A DNA stretch of 64,000 bases, taken from assembly GCF_000802155.2 (NCBI RefSeq), contig NZ_JQGJ02000008.1, positions 186,001-250,000 of the forward strand, written 5' to 3'. Shown here one piece after another: positions 41,597 through 50,387 of this stretch. Below the pieces are notes generated by a model. The model searched no databases and had not been told where the DNA came from. It saw nothing but the letters and a program-made list of their open reading frames with translations. This DNA comes from Pseudomonas frederiksbergensis (GTDB taxonomy: Bacteria > Pseudomonadota > Gammaproteobacteria > Pseudomonadales > Pseudomonadaceae). The translations under genes were made by a program, and so were the position numbers. Every line of letters begins with the position of its first letter. The first letter of the stretch is position 1.

Positions 41597-44299
41597 TCAG
41601 ATGCTGATTCGCGTCAGGTTGATGTCGGGTTCCTGGTTGACGCTCAAATGCTGCACGATCGCCTCCTGCAAGCGGCTGCACAACTGCGGATCGGACAACG
41701 GCTGGTTGTGTGCGTCGGTAATGAAGAACACGTCCTCCACCCGCTCGCCGAGCGTGGCGATCTTGGCGTTTTGCAGCGAAAGGTCGAACTCCAGGAAGAT
41801 ATGGCCGACCCGCGCCAGCAGGCCCGGGCGATCTGGCGCGCTGAGTTCCAGCACGGTGACCTGGCGCTGGGCGTCGTTGTGGATCGTCACTTGTGGCGCG
41901 AAGGCGAAATGCTTGAGCTGGCGCGGCACGCGGCGCTGGATGATGGTCGGGTAGTCCGCCGGGTTGCGCAGGGCTTCGGTGAGGCCGTCGCGAATCTGCT
42001 TGACCCGCGCCGGGTTGTCGCCGATCGAATCGCCGTCGGTGTCGAGCACGATGTAGGTGTCGAGGGTGAACTGGCTGGTGGACGTGATGACCCGGGCGTC
42101 ATGGATGTTGAGGTTGAGTTGGTCCATCGCCGCCACGGTCACGGCGAAGAAGTCGTGCTGGTCCGGTGCATAGATGAAAATCTGCGTACCGCCCTCGAAC
42201 TCGCGCTGCGTGGTTTCCTTGATCAACACCAGCGGGCCGCCATCGGCCGGCTGCTGCAGGATCGCGTCGCTGTGCCAGGCCACGTCGCCGGCGGTGTGGC
42301 GCAGGAAGTAGTCATCGCCCAACTGCGACCAGAGCTGCTCGACATCGTCCGGATCGGTGCCGCCGCGCACCAGGATGTCCAGGGCCGCGCTCTGGGTACG
42401 ACGGATCTGCTCCTCGCGGTCCACCGGATTCTCCAGGCCGCGGCGCAGGGCTCGCTTGGTCTCGGTGTAGAGCTGGCGCAACAGGCTCGCGCGCCAGGAA
42501 TTCCACAGGCTCGGGTTGGTGGCGTTGATGTCTGCCACGGTCAGTACGTAGAGGTAATCCAGGCGCGTTTCATCACCGACGATCTGGGCGAAGTCATGGA
42601 TGACCTGCGGGTCGGACAGGTCCTTGCGCTGGGCGGTGGTCGACATCACCAGGTGGTTCTGGACGAGCCAGACGATCAGCCGGCTGTCCCATACCGGCAG
42701 TTGGTGCCGCTGGCAGAACGCCTCGGCATCCACCGCGCCAATCTCGGAATGGTCGCCCTGGCGGCCCTTGCCAATGTCGTGGTATAGCCCGGCCATGTAG
42801 ATCAGCTCGGGCTTGGGCAGCTTGGCCATGAGTTTGCTGGCCAGCGGGAATTTCTCTGATACCTGGGTGTATTGCAGCTTACGCAGGTGCTTGATCAGGT
42901 TCAGGGTGTGGGCATCGACCGTATAGATGTGGAACAGGTCGTGTTGCATCTGCCCGACGATGAAACCGAACTCCGGCAGGTAGCGGCCGAGGATTCCGTA
43001 GCGGTTCATGCGGCGCAGGTTGCGGTGCACACCGATCTTGCACTTGAACAGTTCGATGAACAGGCTGGTGTTGCGAATGTCATGGCGAAAATCGTCATCG
43101 ATCAGGTGACGGTTTTCCCGCAGCAGGCGAATGGTATCGGCGCGCACGCCCTTGATTTCCGGCTGCTGGGCCATCAGCACGAAAATCTCGAGCATGGCAA
43201 ACGGCGTGCGGCGGAATACGTTGGCGTTGCGCGCTTCGATGTAGCCGTCGTGCAGTTGAAAGCGGGAGTTGATCGGCTGCGGCGGCTCTTCATCTTCGGG
43301 GGCGAGGATCACCTCCTCGAAATGCTGGATGATCAGTTCGCTGAGCTGGGCGATGCTCATCACCACGCGGTAATACTGCTGCATGAAGTTTTCGATGGAT
43401 TGCTTGGCGTCCTGTCCTTCGAAACCCAGCAGGCCGGCGATGGAACGCTGGTGATCGAACAGCAGGCGGTCCTCGGAGCGCCCGGCGAGCATATGGAGTG
43501 CGTAGCGGACCTTCCACAAAAACTCCTGGGACGACGCCAACAGGGCATTTTCGCTTTCCACCAGGAAACCCTCGCCGGCCAGGGCTCGCAGGTTCAACGT
43601 GCCGTACTGGCGACGGGCGACCCACAAGATGGTCTGGATATCCCGCAGCCCGCCAGGCGAGCCCTTGACGTTGGGTTCCAGGTTGTACTCGGTGTCGTTG
43701 TACTTGTGGTGACGGGCCTTTTGTTCGGCGCGCTTGGCCAGGAAGAAATCCTTGCTCGGCCACATTTGCGCCGTACTGGTGACGTCGAGCATGCGCTGGC
43801 GCAGGCGCTCGGGGCCGGCGATGGTGCGGCTTTCCATCAGGTTGGTGATCACCGTCAGGTCGGCGCGGGCCTCGTCGGCGCATTCCTGCACCGAGCGTAC
43901 GCTCTGGCCGACTTCCAGGCCGATGTCCCACAGCAACGTCAGGAACCGCTCGATGGAGTCGCGGAAAACTTCATGGTCGGCACTGTCCAGCAGGATCAGC
44001 AGGTCGATATCGGAGTAGGGGTGCAGCTCTCCGCGCCCATATCCGCCCACTGCCACCAGGGCGATGTCGGCGTCTTCACTCCAATTGAACTGTTCCCAGG
44101 CCTTTTGCAGGATGTTATCAACGAACCAGGCGCGGTCTTCGATCAGCCGGCGGATATCGCGGCCACTGCGAAAGCGCTGGTCGAGCACTTCATGCGCTTG
44201 GCGGATCGCCTTCTTGAACGCCGAGATGGGGCTTGCCTTCAGGGCCAGTTCAGCCTGGAACTGGCCGCGGTCGAAGAGTTCGGGATCCACCTGCGGCAT
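41597..44299 (-). CDS. glnD: PII uridylyltransferase/uridylyl-removing enzyme
   Basis: GlnD senses glutamine and uridylylates or deuridylylates the PII proteins that set nitrogen metabolism. The 900-residue protein carries the nucleotidyltransferase motif GGYGRGELHPYSDID at 85-99, an HD-domain HDIGKG at 507-512 for uridylyl removal, and two C-terminal ACT domains (HDFFAVTVAAMDQLNLNIHD and LELSAPDRPGLLARVGHIFL). The frame is open far upstream (to 46003), crossing map and rpsB on the opposite reading, so ATG 44299 is chosen from the family N-terminus (MPQVDPELFDRGQF) and an AAAGGA ribosome-binding site. map precedes it by 44 bases. Confidence 0.97.
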   Translation of the reverse strand: MPQVDPELFDRGQFQAELALKASPISAFKKAIRQAHEVLDQRFRSGRDIRRLIEDRAWFVDNILQKAWEQFNWSEDADIALVAVGGYGRGELHPYSDIDLLILLDSADHEVFRDSIERFLTLLWDIGLEVGQSVRSVQECADEARADLTVITNLMESRTIAGPERLRQRMLDVTSTAQMWPSKDFFLAKRAEQKARHHKYNDTEYNLEPNVKGSPGGLRDIQTILWVARRQYGTLNLRALAGEGFLVESENALLASSQEFLWKVRYALHMLAGRSEDRLLFDHQRSIAGLLGFEGQDAKQSIENFMQQYYRVVMSIAQLSELIIQHFEEVILAPEDEEPPQPINSRFQLHDGYIEARNANVFRRTPFAMLEIFVLMAQQPEIKGVRADTIRLLRENRHLIDDDFRHDIRNTSLFIELFKCKIGVHRNLRRMNRYGILGRYLPEFGFIVGQMQHDLFHIYTVDAHTLNLIKHLRKLQYTQVSEKFPLASKLMAKLPKPELIYMAGLYHDIGKGRQGDHSEIGAVDAEAFCQRHQLPVWDSRLIVWLVQNHLVMSTTAQRKDLSDPQVIHDFAQIVGDETRLDYLYVLTVADINATNPSLWNSWRASLLRQLYTETKRALRRGLENPVDREEQIRRTQSAALDILVRGGTDPDDVEQLWSQLGDDYFLRHTAGDVAWHSDAILQQPADGGPLVLIKETTQREFEGGTQIFIYAPDQHDFFAVTVAAMDQLNLNIHDARVITSTSQFTLDTYIVLDTDGDSIGDNPARVKQIRDGLTEALRNPADYPTIIQRRVPRQLKHFAFAPQVTIHNDAQRQVTVLELSAPDRPGLLARVGHIFLEFDLSLQNAKIATLGERVEDVFFITDAHNQPLSDPQLCSRLQEAIVQHLSVNQEPDINLTRISI

Positions 44300-44343
44300 C
44301 GAATGGCTTTCCTTTCTATCTATATCTATAGGCTGGTTACGGG

Positions 44344-45126
44344 TCAGGCGGAAACGCGCGGGATGGTGTCGTCGCTGCGCAGGGTAAAGATCTCGTAGCC
44401 GGTCTCGGTCACCAGCAGCGTGTGTTCCCACTGCGCCGACAGCTTGCGATCCTTGGTAATGGCAGTCCAACCGTCGCCCAATACCTTGGTGTCGGCGCGG
44501 CCCTGGTTGATCATCGGCTCGATGGTGAAGGTCATGCCAGCCTGCAGTTCCATGCCGGTGCCGGCACGGCCGTAGTGCAGGATCTGCGGTTCTTCGTGAA
44601 ACACCTTGCCAATGCCGTGGCCGCAGAACTCGCGCACCACCGAAAACCCGTTCTTTTGCGCGTGCTTCTGGATCACTTCGCCGATGTCGCCCAGGCGGCA
44701 GCCCGGTTTCACCAGCTCGATGGCCATGTACATGCATTCCTGGGTGACCTTGGACAGGCGCTCGGCCCACTCCGGCACGTTGCCGACATGGAACATGCGG
44801 CTGGTGTCGCCGTGGTAGCCGTCCTTGATGACGGTGACGTCGATGTTCAAGGTGTCGCCGTCCTTCAACGGTTTCTCGTTGGGGATGCCGTGGCAGACCA
44901 CATGGTTGATCGAGGTGCAGATCGACTTCGGGAAGCCTTTGTAGTTGAGCGGGGCCGGGATGGCTTTCTGCTCGTTGACGATATAGTCGTGGCAGATGCG
45001 GTCCAGCTCTTCCGTGGTCACGCCCGGCTTGACGTAGTCGGCGATCATCTCCAGCACTTCGGCGGCGAGTTTGCCGGCGACACGCATTTTTGCGATGTCC
45101 TCGGGCGTCTTGAGGGTAACGGTCAT
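44344..45126 (-). CDS. map: Type I methionine aminopeptidase
   Basis: Removes the initiator Met from nascent proteins, using two metal ions. The 260-residue length fits type Ia. The substrate pocket and metal-site segments are visible: MFHVGNVPE, then FSVVREFCGHGIGKVFHEEP (metal His), GMTFTIEPMIN (metal Glu) and SAQWEHTLLVTETGYEIF (final Glu). It is divergent from rpsB, sharing a 373-base region, as in E. coli and most Pseudomonas, and it precedes glnD on the minus strand. Confidence 0.97.
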   Translation of the reverse strand: MTVTLKTPEDIAKMRVAGKLAAEVLEMIADYVKPGVTTEELDRICHDYIVNEQKAIPAPLNYKGFPKSICTSINHVVCHGIPNEKPLKDGDTLNIDVTVIKDGYHGDTSRMFHVGNVPEWAERLSKVTQECMYMAIELVKPGCRLGDIGEVIQKHAQKNGFSVVREFCGHGIGKVFHEEPQILHYGRAGTGMELQAGMTFTIEPMINQGRADTKVLGDGWTAITKDRKLSAQWEHTLLVTETGYEIFTLRSDDTIPRVSA

Positions 45127-45329
45127 ACAGGCTCTCTCTGCGCCCGACGGCGCTGTTCAAAACGAAATGGGCGGTGGATGATGATCCATGCGGCCCTGAA
45201 AAACGCGATTCTAACAGACGAGCAAGGCAAATCCGCGCCTGCGTGCATCGCTTCTGTCTATAAGGGTGTGTATTCACAGCCGATGGAAGGGCAGGACAAG
45301 GGTGCTTCTCTAGGATTTCAGAATCCGGG

Positions 45330-45358
45330 TTTCGTTTTCGCCCTTGCTGTGGTATAAA
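45330..45358 (+). promoter_or_regulatory. rpsB promoter
   Basis: TATAAAAT at 45353 with a poor TTTCGT-like -35 17 bases upstream. A G+C-rich GCGCCGC follows the -10, as in growth-rate regulated promoters. Confidence 0.5.
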
Positions 45359-45371
45359 ATGCGCCGCTTTC

Positions 45372-45385
45372 CGGGGATGACCCCG
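45372..45385 (+). promoter_or_regulatory. Leader hairpin of rpsB
   Basis: CGGGG-ATGA-CCCCG in the 5' untranslated region, about 115 bases before the start codon. S2 protein represses the rpsB-tsf operon through its leader in E. coli; whether this stem is the binding site here is not shown. Confidence 0.5.
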
Positions 45386-45499
45386 TAAGCTTAAATCCAC
45401 ACACGTGTCGACACGATGACCTGGGTGCCTTTGGCTGTATAGCCACTGGTTGGTCATTGGGATACGTGGAGGCCAAACCCGACTTATCAAGGAACTATC

Positions 45500-46240
45500 A
45501 TGTCCCAAGTCAACATGCGCGATATGCTGAAGGCCGGTGTGCACTTCGGTCACCAGACCCGTTACTGGAACCCGAAAATGGGCAAGTACATTTTCGGCGC
45601 GCGTAACAAGATCCACATCATCAACCTTGAAAAAACCCTGCCGATGTTCAACGAAGCACTGACCTTCGTAGAGCGCCTGGCCCAGGGCAAAAACAAGATT
45701 CTGTTCGTCGGCACCAAGCGTTCCGCTGGCAAGATCGTTGCTGAAGAAGCAGCACGTTGCGGTTCGCCGTACGTCGATCACCGCTGGTTGGGCGGCATGC
45801 TGACCAACTTCAAGACCATTCGCGCTTCCATCAAGCGTCTGCGTGACCTTGAAGTCCAGTCCGAAGACGGTACTTTCGCCAAGCTGACCAAGAAAGAAGC
45901 GCTGATGCGCACTCGCGATCTTGAGAAGCTGGACCGCTCCCTGGGCGGTATCAAGGACATGGGCGGTCTGCCTGACGCACTGTTCGTGATCGACGTTGAC
46001 CACGAGCGCATCGCGATCACCGAAGCCAACAAGCTGGGTATCCCGGTCATCGGCGTTGTCGATACCAACAGCAGCCCGGAAGGCGTTGACTACATCATCC
46101 CAGGCAACGATGACGCCATTCGCGCCATCCAGCTGTACATGGGTTCGATGGCTGATGCTGTGATCCGTGGTCGCAACAATGTTTCTGGCGGTACTGTTGA
46201 GTTCGCAGCTGACGAAGCTCCGGCAGCAGCCGCTGAGTAA
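45500..46240 (+). CDS. rpsB: 30S ribosomal protein S2
   Basis: Ribosomal protein S2, a surface component of the small subunit. The 246 residues show the family pattern from the start (MSQVNMRDMLKAGVHFGHQT) through KNKILFVGTKRSA, RWLGGMLTNFKTIRAS and the conserved DYIIPGNDDAIRAIQLY, with an Ala/Glu-rich tail. The start is preceded by AAGGAA. It is followed by a terminator and then tsf, as in E. coli, and a portion of transcription is expected to pass into tsf. Confidence 0.99.
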   Translation: MSQVNMRDMLKAGVHFGHQTRYWNPKMGKYIFGARNKIHIINLEKTLPMFNEALTFVERLAQGKNKILFVGTKRSAGKIVAEEAARCGSPYVDHRWLGGMLTNFKTIRASIKRLRDLEVQSEDGTFAKLTKKEALMRTRDLEKLDRSLGGIKDMGGLPDALFVIDVDHERIAITEANKLGIPVIGVVDTNSSPEGVDYIIPGNDDAIRAIQLYMGSMADAVIRGRNNVSGGTVEFAADEAPAAAAE

Positions 46241-46270
46241 TCGACGCCCCTGGCGTTGACTCAGTAAGCA

Positions 46271-46295
46271 AAAAGGGGGCTTGGCCCCCTTTTTG
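46271..46295 (+). terminator. Rho-independent attenuator/terminator between rpsB and tsf
   Basis: Perfect arms AAAAGGGGGC / GCCCCCTTTT with a three-base loop, then TTTTTG. It presumably reduces transcription into tsf relative to rpsB. Confidence 0.9.
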
Positions 46296-46435
46296 CCACC
46301 TCGAAAACCATTTGCCGCCAGTGCAGTGACTTTTTTGTAACCTGCCGCGGCCTATAAGCAGTGGTTTTTCGGGAAGAATTGATCGCCCGTTCGATCGGGT
46401 GGAATGGTTGAAAACCTATCCAAGAGGATTTTGAA

Positions 46436-47302
46436 ATGGCAGAGATTACTGCAGCGTTGGTCAAAGAACTGCGCGAGCGTACCGGCGAAGGCATGATGGA
46501 TTGCAAGAAAGCCTTGACCAAGGCTGGCGGCGACATCGAGAAAGCCATTGATGACATGCGTGCTTCGGGCGCCATCAAGGCAGCCAAGAAAGCCGGCAAC
46601 GTTGCCGCTGAAGGCGCCATCGCCATCAAGGACGACGGTAAAGCCGCCGTTCTGCTGGAAGTCAACTCCCAGACCGACTTCCTGGCCCTGCAAGACGACT
46701 TCAAGGCATTCGTCGCTGCCAGCGTCGACAAGGCCTTCGCTGACAAACTGACCGACGCAGCTCCGCTGATCGAAGCTCAGGAAGAAGCGCGCCTGGTACT
46801 GGTTGGCAAGACCGGCGAAAACGTCAACATCCGTCGCCTGGTTCGCGTTGAAGGTGACGTGGTCGGTACCTACCTGCACGGCAACAAGATCGGTGTTGCA
46901 GTTGTCCTGAAGGGCGGCGATACCGAGCTGGCGAAAGACATCGCCATGCACGTGGCTGCGACCAACCCTGAGTTCCTGCTGCCTTCGGACGTTTCGGCTG
47001 AAGCGATCGAGCGCGAGAAGGGCGTTTTCCTGCAGCTGAACGAAGAGAAGCTGAAAGGCAAGCCTGCTGAAATCGCCGAGAAAATGGTCAGCGGCCGTAT
47101 TTCCAAGTTCCTGGCCGAAGCCAGCCTGGTCGAGCAGGCGTTCGTCAAGAACCCGGAAATCAAGGTTGGCGACCTGGCGAAGAAAGCCGGCGCTGAAATC
47201 GTTTCCTTCACCTACTTCAAAGTGGGCGAAGGTATCGAGAAGCCGGTCGACAACTTCGCTGAAGAAGTTGCTGCCCAGGTAGCTGCTGCCAGCAAGCAAT
47301 AA
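46436..47302 (+). CDS. tsf: Elongation factor Ts
   Basis: EF-Ts exchanges GDP for GTP on EF-Tu. The 288-residue protein starts MAEITAALVKELRERTGEGM with the UBA-like N-terminal domain (TGEGMMDCKKAL), then the Ile-Pro/His core (DFLALQDDFKAFV...) and coiled-coil. Runs with rpsB upstream and pyrH downstream, the standard order. A terminator follows its stop. Confidence 0.98.
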   Translation: MAEITAALVKELRERTGEGMMDCKKALTKAGGDIEKAIDDMRASGAIKAAKKAGNVAAEGAIAIKDDGKAAVLLEVNSQTDFLALQDDFKAFVAASVDKAFADKLTDAAPLIEAQEEARLVLVGKTGENVNIRRLVRVEGDVVGTYLHGNKIGVAVVLKGGDTELAKDIAMHVAATNPEFLLPSDVSAEAIEREKGVFLQLNEEKLKGKPAEIAEKMVSGRISKFLAEASLVEQAFVKNPEIKVGDLAKKAGAEIVSFTYFKVGEGIEKPVDNFAEEVAAQVAAASKQ

Positions 47303-47326
47303 GACGGTTTTCATAACGTCGCCCAG

Positions 47327-47362
47327 AAGAGGCTGCCCGCTTAACGCGCGCAGCCTCTTTTT
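47327..47362 (+). terminator. Rho-independent terminator of tsf
   Basis: Arms AAGAGGCTGC / GCAGCCTCTT, loop CCGCTTAACGCGC, then TTTGG. Confidence 0.9.
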
Positions 47363-47513
47363 GGATGGGATGCCGATTTATATTGGTTTCCTGCCGGAAC
47401 TGGCTTACAAAGCCGTGTTCCGATGGCGCTGTGTCAGCGTCAGACTAGAGTGAACGCAGGCTGAAAACAGCTTGCAAAGAATTTTTGAGAATACGCCGCA
47501 GGAGAGATTCGCA

Positions 47514-48257
47514 ATGGCTCAGCAGGGCAGTGGTTATCAGGCTCGCTATAAACGCATTCTACTCAAGCTTAGCGGCGAGGCCCTGATGGGCTCGGAAGAG
47601 TTCGGGATCGACCCGAAAGTGCTGGATCGCATGGCCCTGGAAGTTGGCCAGTTGGTCGGGATCGGCGTCCAGGTCGGCCTGGTCATCGGCGGCGGCAACC
47701 TGTTCCGCGGCGCAGCGCTGAGCGCGGCCGGCATGGATCGGGTCACAGGCGACCACATGGGCATGCTGGCCACTGTGATGAACGCCCTGGCTATGCGCGA
47801 CGCGCTCGAGCGTGCCAATATCTCGGCCATCGTGATGTCGGCCATTTCCATGGTTGGCGTGACCGATCACTACGATCGCCGCAAAGCCATGCGCCACCTC
47901 AACTCCAAGGAAGTGGTGATTTTCGCCGCCGGTACCGGTAATCCGTTCTTCACCACGGATTCGGCTGCGTGCCTGCGAGCGATCGAGATCGACGCCGATG
48001 TCGTGCTCAAGGCAACCAAGGTGGATGGTGTGTACACCGCTGACCCGTTCAAAGACCCGCATGCCGAGAAGTTCGATCATCTGACCTACGATGAAGTGCT
48101 GGATCGCAAGCTGGGTGTAATGGACCTGACGGCTATCTGCCTGTGCCGCGACCACAAGATGCCTCTGCGCGTTTTCAACATGAACAAACCCGGTGCCCTG
48201 CTCAATATCGTCCATGGCGGCGCCGAAGGAACACTGATCGAGGAAGGCAAGCAATGA
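47514..48257 (+). CDS. pyrH: Uridylate kinase
   Basis: UMP kinase phosphorylates UMP to UDP. The 247-residue amino-acid kinase-fold enzyme has KRILLKLSGEALMG at the start, GGGNLFRG for the nucleotide site, and AGTGNPFFTTDSAA. CAGGAG lies upstream of ATG 47514; an earlier in-frame ATG at 47472 adds 14 non-conserved residues. Its TGA overlaps the frr start by four bases (ATGA). Confidence 0.98.
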   Translation: MAQQGSGYQARYKRILLKLSGEALMGSEEFGIDPKVLDRMALEVGQLVGIGVQVGLVIGGGNLFRGAALSAAGMDRVTGDHMGMLATVMNALAMRDALERANISAIVMSAISMVGVTDHYDRRKAMRHLNSKEVVIFAAGTGNPFFTTDSAACLRAIEIDADVVLKATKVDGVYTADPFKDPHAEKFDHLTYDEVLDRKLGVMDLTAICLCRDHKMPLRVFNMNKPGALLNIVHGGAEGTLIEEGKQ

Positions 48258-48811
48258 TCAATGAAATCAAGAAAGACGCTCAAGAGCGCATGCGCAAATC
48301 CCTGGAGTCCCTGAGCCACGCATTCGGCCAGATTCGTACCGGCAAGGCTCACCCGAGCATCCTCGGCAGCGTCATGGTGCCTTACTACGGCACTGACACG
48401 CCGCTGAGCAGCGTCGCCAACGTCACCGTGAAAGACTCGCGCACCCTGCAGGTCGTGGCTTTCGAGCGCAACATGCTCGCTGCTGTAGACAAGGCGATCC
48501 AGAGCGCCGGTCTGAACCTCAACCCCACTAACCTGGGCGAGCTGCTGCTGATTTCGATGCCGGCCCTCACCGAGGAAACGCGCAAAGGCTTCACCAAGCA
48601 GGCCCGTAGCGCAGCGGAAGACGCGCGTGTTGCCGTGCGCAATATCCGTCGTGACGCGTTGGGTGACCTGAAGAAGCTGGTCAAGGACAAGGAAATCAGC
48701 GAAGACGAAGAGCGTCGTGCCATCGCTGATATCGATAAGTTGACCAAGGAATTCGAGGCCCAGATCAGCAAGGCCACGGACGAGAAAGAAAAAGACCTGA
48801 TGGCCGTATAA
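48254..48811 (+). CDS. frr: Ribosome recycling factor
   Basis: RRF, with EF-G, splits the post-termination ribosome. The 185-residue length is exact for the family. The pattern is a two-domain helical protein with MINEIKKDAQERMRKSLESL at the start, then RTGKAHPSIL and the C-terminal LKKLVKDKEISEDEERRA. It is translationally coupled to pyrH by the ATGA overlap. uppS starts 13 bases later. Confidence 0.98.
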   Translation: MINEIKKDAQERMRKSLESLSHAFGQIRTGKAHPSILGSVMVPYYGTDTPLSSVANVTVKDSRTLQVVAFERNMLAAVDKAIQSAGLNLNPTNLGELLLISMPALTEETRKGFTKQARSAAEDARVAVRNIRRDALGDLKKLVKDKEISEDEERRAIADIDKLTKEFEAQISKATDEKEKDLMAV

Positions 48812-48824
48812 GGGTCTCGTTTTC

Positions 48825-49580
48825 ATGGAAAAGACCAAGCAGGCCGTGCCGTTCGCGGTGCCGCGCCACGTGGCGATCATCATGGACGGCAACAACCGCT
48901 GGGCCAAGAAACGCTTTATGCCTGGCGTCGCCGGGCACAAGGCGGGGGTCGATGCAGTGCGTGCGGTCATCGAGGTGTGCGCCGAGGCAGGGGTCGAGGT
49001 GCTGACCCTGTTCGCCTTCTCCAGTGAGAACTGGCAGCGGCCGGCCGATGAAGTCAGTGCCTTGATGGACCTGTTTCTCAAGGCTCTGCGTCGCGAGGCC
49101 AAGCGCCTCAACGACAACAAGATCAGCTTGCGCATCATCGGCGATCGTTCGCGTTTTCATCCGGAACTGCAGGCGGCAATGCGTGAGGCTGAGTCAGCCA
49201 CGGCTGGCGCCGATCGGTTTGTCCTGCAAATCGCGGCCAACTATGGCGGCCAGTGGGACATCGCCCAGGCGGCCCAGCGACTGGCGCGGGAAGTCCAGGC
49301 CGGTCATCTGCGGCCCGAAGACATTACTCCTGAGCTGTTGCAAACCTGTCTGGCAACCGGCGACCTGCCGCTGCCGGACCTGTGCATCCGCACCGGTGGC
49401 GAACACCGCATCAGCAATTTCCTGCTGTGGCAGCTGGCTTACGCCGAGCTGTACTTCTCCGACCTGTTCTGGCCGGACTTCAAACACGAAGCCATGCGCA
49501 CCGCGCTGGCCGATTTCGCTTCCCGTCAGCGTCGTTTCGGTAAAACGAGCGAGCAGATCGAAGCTGGGGCCCGGGTATAA
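48825..49580 (+). CDS. uppS: Undecaprenyl diphosphate synthase
   Basis: Cis-prenyltransferase that extends farnesyl diphosphate to the C55 carrier used for peptidoglycan and O-antigen. The 251-residue enzyme has the catalytic Asp21 in MDGNNRWAKKR, FAFSSENW, and the C-terminal signature RTGGEHRISNFLLWQLAYAE. Its stop directly abuts cdsA's ATG. Part of the frr-uppS-cdsA-dxr set, consistent with the E. coli order. Confidence 0.97.
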   Translation: MEKTKQAVPFAVPRHVAIIMDGNNRWAKKRFMPGVAGHKAGVDAVRAVIEVCAEAGVEVLTLFAFSSENWQRPADEVSALMDLFLKALRREAKRLNDNKISLRIIGDRSRFHPELQAAMREAESATAGADRFVLQIAANYGGQWDIAQAAQRLAREVQAGHLRPEDITPELLQTCLATGDLPLPDLCIRTGGEHRISNFLLWQLAYAELYFSDLFWPDFKHEAMRTALADFASRQRRFGKTSEQIEAGARV

Positions 49581-50387
49581 ATGCTAAAACAACGAATCAT
49601 CACTGCCCTGATCCTGTTGCCCATCGCCTTGGGTGGTTTTTTCCTGCTCGAAGGTGCGGGCTTCGCCCTGTTCATTGGCCTGGTCGTGACCCTTGGCGCG
49701 TGGGAATGGGCGCGGCTGGCGGGTTTTGCGGCGCAATCGGCACGCGTGATCTATGCGGCAGCCGTGGCCGCCATGCTGTTCATCATGTACGTGGTGCCCG
49801 GCCTCGCGCCTTGGGTGCTGGGTGCGGCAGTGCTGTGGTGGGCGGTGGCGACCTTCCTGGTCCTGACCTATCCGCAGACGACGCATCATTGGGCCAATGC
49901 CGCGACCAAGTTGTTGATCGGCCTGCTGATCCTGCTGCCGGCCTGGCAAGGGCTGATCTGGATCAAGCAGGGGCCGCTGGGCAACTGGCAGATCATGGCG
50001 GTGATGGTGCTGGTCTGGGGTGCCGATGTAGGTGCCTATTTCTCTGGTCGTGCCTTCGGCAAGCGCAAGCTGGCGCCAAAGGTCAGTCCTGGCAAAAGCT
50101 GGGAAGGCGTCTACGGCGGCCTGGCCTTGAGCCTGGTCATCACGGCGGTGGTTGGTTTCGTGCGGGACTGGACTGTCGCGCAGCTGCTGATGGGGCTGTT
50201 CAGTGCGGCCCTCATCGTGTTCGTGTCGGTGGTCGGCGACCTGACCGAAAGCATGTTCAAGCGTCAGTCCGGGATCAAGGACAGCAGTAACTTGCTGCCG
50301 GGTCACGGCGGCGTACTGGATCGCATCGACAGCCTGACTGCCGCGATCCCGATCTTCGCGGTGCTGTTGTGGATGGCGGCATCGTGA
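49581..50387 (+). CDS. cdsA: Phosphatidate cytidylyltransferase
   Basis: Makes CDP-diacylglycerol from phosphatidate and CTP in the inner membrane. A 268-residue protein with about seven or eight membrane spans and the family signature SMFKRQSGIKDSSNLLPGHG near the C-terminus. It begins one base after the uppS stop and overlaps the dxr GTG start by four bases (GTGA), so the three are likely coupled. Confidence 0.96.
   Translation: MLKQRIITALILLPIALGGFFLLEGAGFALFIGLVVTLGAWEWARLAGFAAQSARVIYAAAVAAMLFIMYVVPGLAPWVLGAAVLWWAVATFLVLTYPQTTHHWANAATKLLIGLLILLPAWQGLIWIKQGPLGNWQIMAVMVLVWGADVGAYFSGRAFGKRKLAPKVSPGKSWEGVYGGLALSLVITAVVGFVRDWTVAQLLMGLFSAALIVFVSVVGDLTESMFKRQSGIKDSSNLLPGHGGVLDRIDSLTAAIPIFAVLLWMAAS

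Larger units (their letters stand above)
45127..45499. other. map/rpsB divergent intergenic region
   Basis: Contains a -10 element TATAAA at 45353-45358 for rpsB and a leader of about 135 bases with a CGGGG-ATGA-CCCCG hairpin (45372-45385). No gene is supported. Confidence 0.8.

Noticed and set aside
44300..46003. In-frame extension of glnD to 46003
   Set aside because: It crosses map in another frame and rpsB on the opposite strand; no family member has such an N-terminus.
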